DNA of 64,000 nucleotides. Origin: Rhodovarius crocodyli (GTDB taxonomy: Bacteria > Pseudomonadota > Alphaproteobacteria > Acetobacterales > Acetobacteraceae). The notes beneath the pieces are model-generated. The model had not been told where the DNA came from and made no database searches. It worked only from the letters and a program-made list of their open reading frames with translations. Below are positions 16,635-24,355 of the stretch, one piece after another. The position numbers were made by a program, and so were the translations under genes. Every line of letters starts with the position of its first letter. Position 1 is the stretch's first letter. Location of the stretch: the NCBI RefSeq assembly GCF_004005855.1, contig NZ_SACL01000002.1:372001-436000 (forward strand), in the 5' to 3' direction.

Positions 16635-17531
16635 ATGAGCCGTACCGATCTCTCCGATCTCCGCCTGTTTGCCGCCATCGCCCGCTTCCGCAGCTTCCGC
16701 CGGGCGGCGGATGAGATGTCGGTCTCCACCTCAGCCCTCAGCCACGCGATCAGCAAGCTCGAACGCCGGCTTGAGGTCAGGCTGCTGCACCGGACCACGC
16801 GCAGCGTGACCCCCACCGAGGCGGGCATGCTGCTGCTGGAGGGGCTGACCAGCGGCTTCAGCCAGATCGACGGCGCGCTCGACCAGCTCAACCGCTTCCG
16901 CGACCAGCCGATCGGGCGCATCCGCCTGACGGCGCTGCGGTTGAGCCTGGGCATGCTGCTGGACCAGCTGTTTCCCGTCCTGGCCGAGCGCTATCCGGGC
17001 ATCGAGCTGGAAGTCTCGGCCGATGACCGGATGGTGGACCTGGTGGCGGAAGGCTTCGATGCGGGCATCCGCTTCGGCGATACGGTGCCGCAGGACATGG
17101 TGACGGTGCGCCTCTCGCCCGACCTGCGCTGGGTCATCGTGGGCGCGCCTTCCTACTTCGCGCGGCACGGAAGGCCGCGGGAGCCGGGTGATCTGGCGGG
17201 CCACCAGGGCATTCGCGGCCGTTCCGGCAACGGGCGTCTGTATGAGTGGGAGTTGGGGGCGGCGTGCGATGTCCACGTCTCGGCGCCGGCGGTGCTCTGC
17301 GTGAGCGACCCTGATGCGTCCATGCGCGCGGCGGTGGCGGGTGTGGGGCTCGCCTATCTGCCGGAGGAGATGGTGCGTCCCCAGCTGGCCGATGGCCGGC
17401 TGGAGATCGTGATGCCCGAATGGGCCTCGCCCGGGGCGGGCTTCCACCTCTATTACCCCAGCCGCCGCCAGCTGCCGGCGGGCGTCCGTATCCTGATCGA
17501 CCTGCTGCGCGAGATCCGCCCGCTGGGCTGA
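16635..17531 (+). CDS. LysR-family transcriptional regulator
   Basis: LysR-type regulator of 298 residues. The winged HTH spans about 5-65 (FRRAADEMSVSTSALSHAISKLERRLEVRLLHRTTRSV), close to the AaeR/DmlR subgroup. The effector-binding domain follows from about 90 (IRLTALRLSLGMLLDQLFPVLAERYPGIELEV). No divergent target gene is visible: the tRNA lies upstream and a convergent SGNH hydrolase gene lies 13 bases downstream. Its regulon therefore cannot be guessed from context. Confidence 0.93.
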   Translation: MSRTDLSDLRLFAAIARFRSFRRAADEMSVSTSALSHAISKLERRLEVRLLHRTTRSVTPTEAGMLLLEGLTSGFSQIDGALDQLNRFRDQPIGRIRLTALRLSLGMLLDQLFPVLAERYPGIELEVSADDRMVDLVAEGFDAGIRFGDTVPQDMVTVRLSPDLRWVIVGAPSYFARHGRPREPGDLAGHQGIRGRSGNGRLYEWELGAACDVHVSAPAVLCVSDPDASMRAAVAGVGLAYLPEEMVRPQLADGRLEIVMPEWASPGAGFHLYYPSRRQLPAGVRILIDLLREIRPLG

Positions 17532-17544
17532 ACCGCGCCGCCGC

Positions 17545-18348
17545 CTATTCGCCCATCAGCCGCCGGATCGTGGGCTCCATCGCGGCGGCCACGATGCCAT
17601 AGCCCACCATGGTCAGGTGCAGCCGGTCGAAGCTTACCTGCTCCGACAGGTTGCCCTCGCGGTCCAGCAGATAGGGGCCGAGATCCAGGTAGAAGGTGCT
17701 CTCATTGTCGGCGCAGCGCTGGATCAGCGCGTTGACCTGGGCGTTCACCGCGCGCAGCGGCTCGGTGGCTGTCGCGCCGCGCGGCAGGATGCCCAGCAGC
17801 AGCACCTTGGTGCCCGGAGAACGCGTCTGGATGAAGCGCGTGATCTCGGCCAGGCCCTGGGCCACGTCCTCGGGCTTGCCGGACCATTGCGTGTTGTTGG
17901 TGCCGAGCAGGATGACCGCGACGCGCGGCCGCATGTCGCCCCATTGCCCATTGGCCAGCCGGTACAGCGCGCCCTGGGTGAAGTCGCCCCACAGGCCGAG
18001 GTTCACCGGGTTGCGATGGCCATGGAACTGCCGCCACAGGCCGGGGTCGAAATACTGGGTGATGCTGTCGCCGATGAAGACGATGCCCGCGCGGCTGCGG
18101 TCCACCCCCTGCAACTGCTGGTCCAGCTGGGCGCGGCGGCCGCGCCATTCCGGGCTTTCCAGATTCTCGGCCGCGGCCTCACGCGGCAGCGGGGTCGCGC
18201 GCGGGATCGCGGGGCAACCCAGCGCGGCCTGCTGCGACGGGGCAGGGGCGGCGGGCGGCGGGGGCTCGCGGCTCGTCACCAGCACGCCGCCCAGTATGCC
18301 CACGGCCAGCGTGCCCAGCAGCAGCAGGGGAATGCGGAAGCGTTCCAT
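17545..18348 (-). CDS. SGNH/GDSL-type hydrolase, membrane-anchored
   Basis: Protein of 267 residues with an N-terminal hydrophobic segment (residues 7-24), a Pro/Ala-rich linker (28-40) and an SGNH esterase domain. Block I GDSI is at 93-96 (Ser95 nucleophile), GTNN at 149-152, and the DxxH pair is Asp241/His244. The whole catalytic triad is intact. The domain resembles platelet-activating factor acetylhydrolase-type SGNH enzymes that remove acetyl or acyl groups. It starts one base after the stop of the AlgF-like gene, as the last gene of a four-gene minus-strand operon. It may deacetylate the same polysaccharide the operon modifies; this is inference. Confidence 0.88.
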   Translation of the reverse strand: MERFRIPLLLLGTLAVGILGGVLVTSREPPPPAAPAPSQQAALGCPAIPRATPLPREAAAENLESPEWRGRRAQLDQQLQGVDRSRAGIVFIGDSITQYFDPGLWRQFHGHRNPVNLGLWGDFTQGALYRLANGQWGDMRPRVAVILLGTNNTQWSGKPEDVAQGLAEITRFIQTRSPGTKVLLLGILPRGATATEPLRAVNAQVNALIQRCADNESTFYLDLGPYLLDREGNLSEQVSFDRLHLTMVGYGIVAAAMEPTIRRLMGE

Positions 18349-18349
18349 C

Positions 18350-19006
18350 TCAGCGGCGCCTTTCGGTGCTGTCGCGGGTGATGAAGGCGACGGGTGCGGC
18401 CCCGGGGCGCATCAGCCAGATGCTGTACATGCCCCCGGCCTCCAGCCCGCCGAGGCGCAGCGAGGCTGCCGCCCCGCCGCAGCGGGCGGCCAGATCGGCC
18501 TCCACCGGGTTCACGCTGCGTGACTGCGCGGCGCCCGGCGCCACGCTGCGGAACACGGCGGTGCCGGCCGGCATGATCGCCAGTTCGCCATCCGCGCAGG
18601 CGCCCGTCGCGTTGTAGAAGGACAGCCGCGCGCGCAGCTGGTTGAACTCGGCCTGGTCGGTCACCGGCTCCGCGGCCACGCGGCCGTCGCGCTCGACCAG
18701 CAGCAGGGTGGTGAAGCTGCCCGGCGCCAGGCGCAGCGTGCGTCGCCCGCCGGGAAACTCCACCGCGACATCGCGGCCCTGCACGCGCTCGACGATCGTG
18801 TAGGGCGACACGCGCGCATCATTCGCGGTGCCCAGCGCACGCGGCGCCCCCTGTTCGGCCCGCACCGAGACCTCGGCCCCCGTCGCGTTCACATAGCGCA
18901 GGAAGGCGGCACCGGCCGGAGGCTCCGGGTCATAGAGAAAGCGCTGCGCCTGGGCCGGCAGCGCCGACACCAGGGCGGCAGCGGCGGCCAGCAGCGCGCG
19001 CCTCAC
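18350..19006 (-). CDS. AlgF-like polysaccharide O-acetylation protein
   Basis: Secreted protein of 218 residues, the length of alginate O-acetylation protein AlgF. A signal peptide ends near PAQAQ at residue 21. Two similar segments, FLRYVNATGAEVSV and LSFYNATGACADGEL, suggest two related beta domains, as in AlgF. AlgF is a periplasmic factor that works with the AlgI/AlgJ/AlgX acetylation machinery. It starts at GTG 19006, overlapping the stop of the AlgX-like gene. The pairing with an AlgX/AlgJ-like protein supports the call; the polymer need not be alginate, because no alginate synthesis gene is seen. Confidence 0.75.
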   Translation of the reverse strand: MRRALLAAAAALVSALPAQAQRFLYDPEPPAGAAFLRYVNATGAEVSVRAEQGAPRALGTANDARVSPYTIVERVQGRDVAVEFPGGRRTLRLAPGSFTTLLLVERDGRVAAEPVTDQAEFNQLRARLSFYNATGACADGELAIMPAGTAVFRSVAPGAAQSRSVNPVEADLAARCGGAAASLRLGGLEAGGMYSIWLMRPGAAPVAFITRDSTERRR

Positions 19007-19986
19007 CGCGCCACCGCCCGGCGCAGGTCATTCAGGAACTGCGGTGCGGGCATCGCGCTGGCGGGTTCCCACCAATTGCCGGCATCGGGCATCTGCTCCA
19101 GGCTGCCCTCCATCAGCTGCCACAGCAGCACCTTGGGGCGCTGGGCGCGGAACTGGCTGCCGGTGACGTAGTCCAGCAGGGTGCGATAGGGGCCCACGCG
19201 GGCCGTCTTCCACACCAGCGCCACCGGGCGGTTCAAGGCGCTGCTCAACACATGCGGATAGCCGAAATAGGGCTGCATGTAGCTGTTGCCGACCACGACC
19301 ACATCGGCGTTGTCGTCCTCCAGCAAGCCGCCCGCCACGCTGCCCCCGCCCGAGGCCGCGGCCGCCTGGCGGATACGGAAGCGTTCCGCCGGGAAGCGGG
19401 CCTTCTCGGCCTCCGGCAGCAATTGCAGGAAGTCGCCGCTGTGGACGTTGGTGATGAAGTTGCCGAGCCGCGTGCCGGGGCGGCGGCTGGCCGGCAGCTG
19501 CACCGCGCCCTTGATGGCGTTGGCCATGTCGATGGCCGCGGCCTCGGCACCCACGGCGGTCCAGTGGCTGTCGGCCTTGAAGAACACCGCCTCGCGCTGG
19601 CTGGTGCGCAGGTTGGCCAGCAGGGTCGCGTAGTCGGGCACGATGGCGCCCGCCTGCCGCAGCTGCGTCAACGCCTGCTCGTAGCGGCGCTGGGCGTCCT
19701 GGTTGGGCTGGAAATCGGGGGGCAGCATGTCCGCCAGCACCCGGGCGCGGGTCGGGATCAGCGGCACCGCCACCTCCATCCCGGCATCCTTCAGGATGCG
19801 GATGACCTGGCCCGCGAGCTGGATCACCGGGCGCATGCGCTGCGCGCTGGCGCGGCGGATATCCTCCCAGCCGGCGAAGATGTGGCTGTCCTTGCCGAAG
19901 ACGATGTTGCCCCGGACCTGGGCCAAGGCCGGCTGCGCCAGGGCAAGACCAGCGCCCGCCGGCAGCAGGATGCGGCGTGTCAGCAT
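19003..19986 (-). CDS. AlgX/AlgJ-like O-acetyltransferase (SGNH-like)
   Basis: Secreted protein of about 327 residues. An Arg-Arg-led signal peptide (MLTRRILLPAGAG...) ends near residue 23. Asp139 and His141 in KADSHWT match the D-x-H pair of AlgX/AlgJ, and GNSYMQPYFGY supplies the expected serine. These proteins transfer acetyl groups to exopolysaccharides such as alginate or cellulose in the periplasm. ATG 19986 puts the signal peptide at the N-terminus; a GTG at 20034, overlapping the upstream stop as GTGA, is the alternative and would add 16 residues. The MBOAT partner (AlgI type) that normally feeds acetyl groups in is not in this cluster. Confidence 0.8.
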   Translation of the reverse strand: MLTRRILLPAGAGLALAQPALAQVRGNIVFGKDSHIFAGWEDIRRASAQRMRPVIQLAGQVIRILKDAGMEVAVPLIPTRARVLADMLPPDFQPNQDAQRRYEQALTQLRQAGAIVPDYATLLANLRTSQREAVFFKADSHWTAVGAEAAAIDMANAIKGAVQLPASRRPGTRLGNFITNVHSGDFLQLLPEAEKARFPAERFRIRQAAAASGGGSVAGGLLEDDNADVVVVGNSYMQPYFGYPHVLSSALNRPVALVWKTARVGPYRTLLDYVTGSQFRAQRPKVLLWQLMEGSLEQMPDAGNWWEPASAMPAPQFLNDLRRAVAR

Positions 19987-20030
19987 CCGCGAAATCCCCG
20001 TTCCAAAAATCGTCACTGTGAACGGAAAGT

Positions 20031-21512
20031 TCACAGGCCCCGAGGATTACCACGATCTATGCGATTGGCACCATCTCCTGAGCCGCCGGAGCCATCGACG
20101 GCGCGTGTTGTCAGCCGGTCGCCATCCAGCCGCCATTCGGCGCAGCTTTCGGCGCCGCCGCGCAGGTGGGGAAAGCGCTGGCACATCCGCCCCTCGGCCG
20201 AGATGCGCCAGGTGCCCGGGTAACGCTGGCCGTCATGCCCCGCGACCATGCTGCCGTCCGGGTTGTAGTAGATGGCGCCCCAGGGGCCGGATTCAGTGTT
20301 GCCCGCGATGGCGCGGCGCAGTTCCTCGGGGGCCATGGCGCGCGGCGCGGGGGGGCGGGCGCCCTGGACCCTGCTGCCGGCGCGGGCCGCCAGCGCCTGG
20401 CGGATGAACTGGCCCCAGTCGGGGCTGGGGGCGAAGGTCTCGGGGTCCGCCAGCAGGCTGGGGGGGAAGCTGTGGCTGAAGCTCCAGGCGGTCCAGCCCA
20501 GGCCCGCCTGGTCGAAGGCGTTCATGATGGCGTCCCGATACCGGCCCGGTCCGCGATGGGCGCTTTCCGGGTGGCCGTTCTCACCGAAGCCGAATTCGGT
20601 GGCGATGACGGGCAGGCGCCGGGCGGGCGCCAGGAAGGCGTCCTCCCACGAGATATTCCACTCGCTGCCGGCATAGGGATGGGCGGCATAGGCCACATTG
20701 GGCCGCCGCACTGGGTTGGCCACCGCGTGGCGCAGGTTATAGCCGAATTCCAGCCCGCCCAGGATCACCGGCCGTACCGGGTCATGCACGCGGATGGCGT
20801 CGATCAGCCCCTCGGACCAGTCGCGCAGCCGCGTCCAGTCCTCCTCCGTGGTGTCGTAGTCGAACTGGCCGGGCGAGTTCTGCCGGACCGGCTCGTTGAA
20901 CAGCTCATAGAAGGCGATGGCGGGTTCGTCGCGATAGCGCCGGGCCACCTGTTCCCAGAAGGAGCGGATCTCGGCCTGGCTGGTCTCGTAGAGCTCGCCA
21001 TAGCGCCAGTCGAGCAGCGACTTGTAGGTCTCGTCGGGCGGGTAGCCGATGCTGTGGTAGCAGATGATGAGATAGAGGCCGTAGCGGCGCGCATAGGCCA
21101 CCGACCAGTCGATGACGCGGAACACCTCCGCCACGCCATGCCGGCGCCACAGGGCGGGCAGCACGGAAATACGGACCGTCTCCGCCTGCCAGTCCACCGC
21201 GGCCCGGAAAAGCCGGCGGTCGAAGAAGCCGATCTGCCGATCCTGGCGCTGGGCGATCCAGACCACCTCCGGCACCGCGACCCCGCGCAGCACGCGGGTG
21301 CGGCCCAGCTGGTCCACGATGCGGTTGCCGTCGGTGCGGAAGCGCTGCGGGTAGTCGGCCGGCACCGCCACCGGCGTCTCGGGCGCGTTCAGATCGGGCG
21401 GGCCCGAGGAGCAGGAGGCCACAAAGAACACCAGCAGCAGTCCCGCCCACTTGCGCAACCGTTGCCGCAGGCCCTTCAATGCCGTGGAAGAGGAAACATC
21501 AACGATGCGCAT
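20031..21512 (-). CDS. GH5 cellulase-like lipoprotein with C-terminal DUF995-like domain
   Basis: Protein of 493 residues. A hydrophobic segment ends in the lipobox-like VASC near residue 34, pointing to a lipoprotein. The glycoside hydrolase family 5 domain (about 55-365) has the acid/base Glu in ELFNEP and the nucleophile Glu in ATEFGFG. A C-terminal unit of about 70 residues (GNTESGPWGAIYYNPDG, then GTWRISAEGRMC) resembles DUF995-type domains and is unusual on a GH5 enzyme. It likely cuts beta-1,4-glucan or a related glycan at the envelope. Its ATG lies inside the divergent alcohol dehydrogenase start region; TTG 21479 is an alternative that avoids the overlap. Confidence 0.85.
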   Translation of the reverse strand: MRIVDVSSSTALKGLRQRLRKWAGLLLVFFVASCSSGPPDLNAPETPVAVPADYPQRFRTDGNRIVDQLGRTRVLRGVAVPEVVWIAQRQDRQIGFFDRRLFRAAVDWQAETVRISVLPALWRRHGVAEVFRVIDWSVAYARRYGLYLIICYHSIGYPPDETYKSLLDWRYGELYETSQAEIRSFWEQVARRYRDEPAIAFYELFNEPVRQNSPGQFDYDTTEEDWTRLRDWSEGLIDAIRVHDPVRPVILGGLEFGYNLRHAVANPVRRPNVAYAAHPYAGSEWNISWEDAFLAPARRLPVIATEFGFGENGHPESAHRGPGRYRDAIMNAFDQAGLGWTAWSFSHSFPPSLLADPETFAPSPDWGQFIRQALAARAGSRVQGARPPAPRAMAPEELRRAIAGNTESGPWGAIYYNPDGSMVAGHDGQRYPGTWRISAEGRMCQRFPHLRGGAESCAEWRLDGDRLTTRAVDGSGGSGDGANRIDRGNPRGL

Positions 21513-22635
21513 GAAGGCCGCCGTCCTGCATCAGCAGGGCCTGCCCCGCCCCTATGTCGAAACCAAGCCCCTGGTGATCGAGGAGGTGGAGCTGGACCCG
21601 CCCGGCCCGGGCGAGGTGCTGATCGAGATCGCGGCCGCGGGCCTGTGTCATTCCGACCTGTCCACCATCGAGAATCTGCGCCCCCGGCCCATGCCCATCA
21701 TCATCGGGCATGAGGGTGCCGGCGTCATCCGCGAAACCGGCCCCGATGTCCATGGTCTGCAGAAGGGCGACCATGTGGTGTGCCTGTTCGTGGCCAGCTG
21801 CGGTGATTGCCGCCCGTGCCGCAAGGGCCGCCCCAACATCTGCGAGGGCGGCTTCGCGGCCCGCGCGGCGGGCACGCTGCCCTCGGGCGCCAAGCGCCTG
21901 AAGCTGAACGGCGAGTTCATCCACCACAATTCCGGCCTGTCCCTGTTCGCCCAGTATGCGGTGGTGGACCAGTCCGCGCTCGTGAAGATCCCGAAGGATG
22001 TGCCGCTGGCCGACGCCGCGCTGTTCGGCTGCGCGGTCATGACCGGGGCAGGGGCGGTGCTGAACACGGCCGGCCTGCGCGCGGGTGAGGAGATCGGTGT
22101 GGTGGGCCTCGGCGGCGTCGGCATGTCGGCGCTGCTGGCGGCCGTGGCCGCCGGGGCCAGCCGCGTGGTCGCGGTGGACATGAACCCGGCCAAGCTGGAG
22201 CTGGCCCGGCAATGGGGCGCGACCCACGCCTTCGACGCGCGGGACCCCGATTGCGCCGCCAAGGTGCGGGAGGCGACGTCCGGCGGCCTCGACACCGTGA
22301 TCGAGACGGCGGGCGCCATCCCGGCGCTGCAGCTGGCCTATGCCATCGCGGCCCGCGGCGGGGAGGTGATCACCGCCGGCCTGCCGCACGTGAACTCGGC
22401 CTTCCCACTGCCCGCCTTCAACATGGTCAGTGAGGAGAAGGCGGTGCGCGGCAGCTATATGGGCAGCTGCGTGCCGACGCGGGACATTCCGAAGCTGCTG
22501 GGCATGTACCGGCGCGGCACCCTGCCCGTGACGCGGCTGCAAAGCGGCACGATTGCCCTGGAGGAGATCAATGCCGGCTTCGACCGGCTGGCCGCCGGCG
22601 AGACGCTGCGACAAATGCTGCTTCCCAACGGTTAA
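21505..22635 (+). CDS. Zinc-dependent alcohol dehydrogenase (MDR family)
   Basis: Medium-chain dehydrogenase of 376 residues. The catalytic zinc site shows GLCHSD and GHEGAG. The structural zinc site is the four-Cys run CGDCRPCRKGRPNIC. The NAD-binding GLGGVG lies in the Rossmann domain, with an acidic Asp (VAVDMN) indicating NAD over NADP. The long form with GEFIHHN-type insert resembles class III/AdhC-like enzymes. AGAGGAAAC lies before ATG 21505, with a second ATG at 21511. It is divergent from the GH5 gene and no pathway partner is adjacent, so its substrate is unassigned. Confidence 0.92.
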   Translation: MRMKAAVLHQQGLPRPYVETKPLVIEEVELDPPGPGEVLIEIAAAGLCHSDLSTIENLRPRPMPIIIGHEGAGVIRETGPDVHGLQKGDHVVCLFVASCGDCRPCRKGRPNICEGGFAARAAGTLPSGAKRLKLNGEFIHHNSGLSLFAQYAVVDQSALVKIPKDVPLADAALFGCAVMTGAGAVLNTAGLRAGEEIGVVGLGGVGMSALLAAVAAGASRVVAVDMNPAKLELARQWGATHAFDARDPDCAAKVREATSGGLDTVIETAGAIPALQLAYAIAARGGEVITAGLPHVNSAFPLPAFNMVSEEKAVRGSYMGSCVPTRDIPKLLGMYRRGTLPVTRLQSGTIALEEINAGFDRLAAGETLRQMLLPNG

Positions 22636-22646
22636 GGCCGCGTTAC

Positions 22647-22669
22647 GCTCCCGTCATCGAGACGGGAGC
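22647..22669 (+). promoter_or_regulatory. Hairpin covering the Shine-Dalgarno of the next gene
   Basis: GCTCCCGTC at 22647-22655 pairs perfectly with GACGGGAGC at 22661-22669 around an ATCGA loop. The right arm contains GGGAG, six bases before the ATG at 22675, which is the only evident ribosome binding site of that gene. The stem could hide it and control translation; it may also act as a weak terminator of the dehydrogenase gene, though no T-run follows. Confidence 0.6.
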
Positions 22670-22674
22670 ACCTG

Positions 22675-24231
22675 ATGCGCAAGAGTCTGTTCGCCGCCCT
22701 GTTGCTGGCGCCCCTCACCGCCGGGGCGCAGACCCTGGCCATCGGCGCGGCGTCCCCCGTCACCACCGTCGATCCGCAATTCTACAACACCGGGCCGAAC
22801 AACGCGCTGACAGCGCATATCTTCGACCATCTGGTGGAGCGCGACGCCCATGCGCGTGCCACGCCGGGCCTTGCCAGTTCCTGGCGGGTGCTGACGGATA
22901 CCAGCTGGGAGTTCACGCTGCGGCCCAACGTCACCTGGCATGACGGCCGGCCCTTCACGGCCGAGGATGTGGTGTTCAGCATCGCCCGCGTGCCCACGGT
23001 GCAGGGTTCGCCCGCCAGCTTCGCTGGCTTCGTGCGGGCCATCGAGCGTATCGAGGTGGCCGACCCGCATCGCCTCATCATCCATACCCGCACGCCCCAC
23101 CCGCTGCTGCCGCTGGACCTGTCATCGGTGTCCATCGTCGCGCGCCACGCGGCCCAGAATGCCGGCACCGAGGATTTCAACAGCCTGCGCGCGGCCATCG
23201 GCACCGGCCCCTATCGCCTGACATCCTTCCGCCCCGGCGACCGTGCGGAGATGGTGCGCAACGACGCCTGGTGGGGCCCGGCCCAGCCCTGGCAACGCGT
23301 GACCTATCGCATTCTCGCCAATGACGGCGGCCGCACCGCGGCGCTGCTCGCCGGCGACGTGGACATCATCGAGCAGGTCCCCACCGCCGACATCCCGCGC
23401 ATCCGTCGCGACCAGCGTTTCGCGATCTCAGAAATGGCCTCGGCGCGCGCCATGTATCTGGGCACGAACCTGGCCGGCGACACGGCCCCCGGCATCACCG
23501 ACAATGCCGGCAACCCGCTGCCCACCAACCCCTTGCGGGACGTGCGGGTGCGCCAGGCCATCAGCCTGGCCATCGCCCGCGACCAGCTGGCCGAGCGCGT
23601 GATGGACGGCACCGCCGTGCCCACCGCGCAATGGCTGCCCGAGGGCGCCTTCGGCTTCGATCCCTCGCTGCCCGCGCCGCGCCAGGACATCGAGCGCGCC
23701 CGCCAGTTGCTGGCCGAGGCCGGCTATCCGGACGGTTTCCGTGCCAGCATCGGCACCCCCAACGACCGCTGGCCCAATGACGCGCGCCAGGCCCAGGCCA
23801 TCGCGCAGATGCTGACGCGGGTGGGCATCCGCGCCACCGTGGATGCCATGCCGTTCCCGGCCTATGCCGCGCGCAATTCCCGCATGGAATTCGGCATCCG
23901 GCTGGCCAGCTGGGGCAGCAGCAGCGGTGAATCCTCGAACTTCCTGATCAACATCGTCAGCACCTACAACCGCGAGCGCCGCACCGGCGCCGCGAACTGG
24001 AACCGCTTCTCCAGCCCGGAACTGGACGCCATGGTTTCACGCGGAAGTGCCACCATGGAGGACGGCGCGCGCGAGGCGGTGTGGCACCAGGCCACGCGCT
24101 TTGTTTACGAGAACATGGCGGTGATCCCGCTGCTGCAGCTCAACAATATCTGGGCGCTGCGGCGGGGGATCGAGCATGAGCCGAGCATCGGTGAGGCGAC
24201 GCTGGCGATCAGGACGAGGCCGAGGAGATAA
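22675..24231 (+). CDS. Peptide-type ABC solute-binding protein (SBP family 5)
   Basis: Periplasmic binding protein of 518 residues in the DppA/OppA family. A signal peptide ends near TAGAQT at residue 19. PQFYNTGPNNALTAHIFDHLVERD and FTLRPNVTWHDGRPFTAEDVVFS are the conserved N-terminal blocks. GTGPYRLTSFRPGD and VRQAISLAIARDQL follow in order. No permease or ATPase lies nearby, so it must work with a transporter encoded elsewhere. The ligand could be a peptide, opine or other small molecule. Its ribosome site is buried in the hairpin at 22647-22669, and it ends at repeat copy 2. Confidence 0.9.
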   Translation: MRKSLFAALLLAPLTAGAQTLAIGAASPVTTVDPQFYNTGPNNALTAHIFDHLVERDAHARATPGLASSWRVLTDTSWEFTLRPNVTWHDGRPFTAEDVVFSIARVPTVQGSPASFAGFVRAIERIEVADPHRLIIHTRTPHPLLPLDLSSVSIVARHAAQNAGTEDFNSLRAAIGTGPYRLTSFRPGDRAEMVRNDAWWGPAQPWQRVTYRILANDGGRTAALLAGDVDIIEQVPTADIPRIRRDQRFAISEMASARAMYLGTNLAGDTAPGITDNAGNPLPTNPLRDVRVRQAISLAIARDQLAERVMDGTAVPTAQWLPEGAFGFDPSLPAPRQDIERARQLLAEAGYPDGFRASIGTPNDRWPNDARQAQAIAQMLTRVGIRATVDAMPFPAYAARNSRMEFGIRLASWGSSSGESSNFLINIVSTYNRERRTGAANWNRFSSPELDAMVSRGSATMEDGAREAVWHQATRFVYENMAVIPLLQLNNIWALRRGIEHEPSIGEATLAIRTRPRR

Positions 24232-24233
24232 AT

Positions 24234-24348
24234 GTTCTTTTTTGGAAAAAAGAACCAAAAAACGTTTGGGAGTTTAGGGGCGCGCTACCGGCCGGGGTGC
24301 CCCTAAACTCATAAAGTCTTTTTGCTTCTTTTTCTTCAGAAAAAGAAG
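24234..24348. repeat. Dispersed palindromic element, copy 2 (bidirectional terminator)
   Basis: This 115-base element sits between convergent genes. The terminal hairpins match copy 1 (2663-2794): GTTCTTTTTT at 24234-24243 with its complement at 24246-24255, and CTTCTTTTTCT at 24325-24335 with its complement at 24338-24348. The centre differs from copy 1 and holds a perfect 12-base stem: GAGTTTAGGGGC at 24270-24281 and its complement at 24299-24310. T-runs lie on both outer sides (TCTTTTTG on plus, CGTTTTTTGG on minus), so this copy reads as a good bidirectional intrinsic terminator for the two converging genes. Confidence 0.88.
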
Positions 24349-24355
24349 AAAGCCT

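Noticed and set aside
18350-20034. Calling the cluster an alginate biosynthesis locus
   Set aside because: AlgF- and AlgX-like proteins are present, but no Alg8/Alg44 synthase, epimerase, lyase or AlgI is visible; the GH5 enzyme points to a beta-glucan instead.
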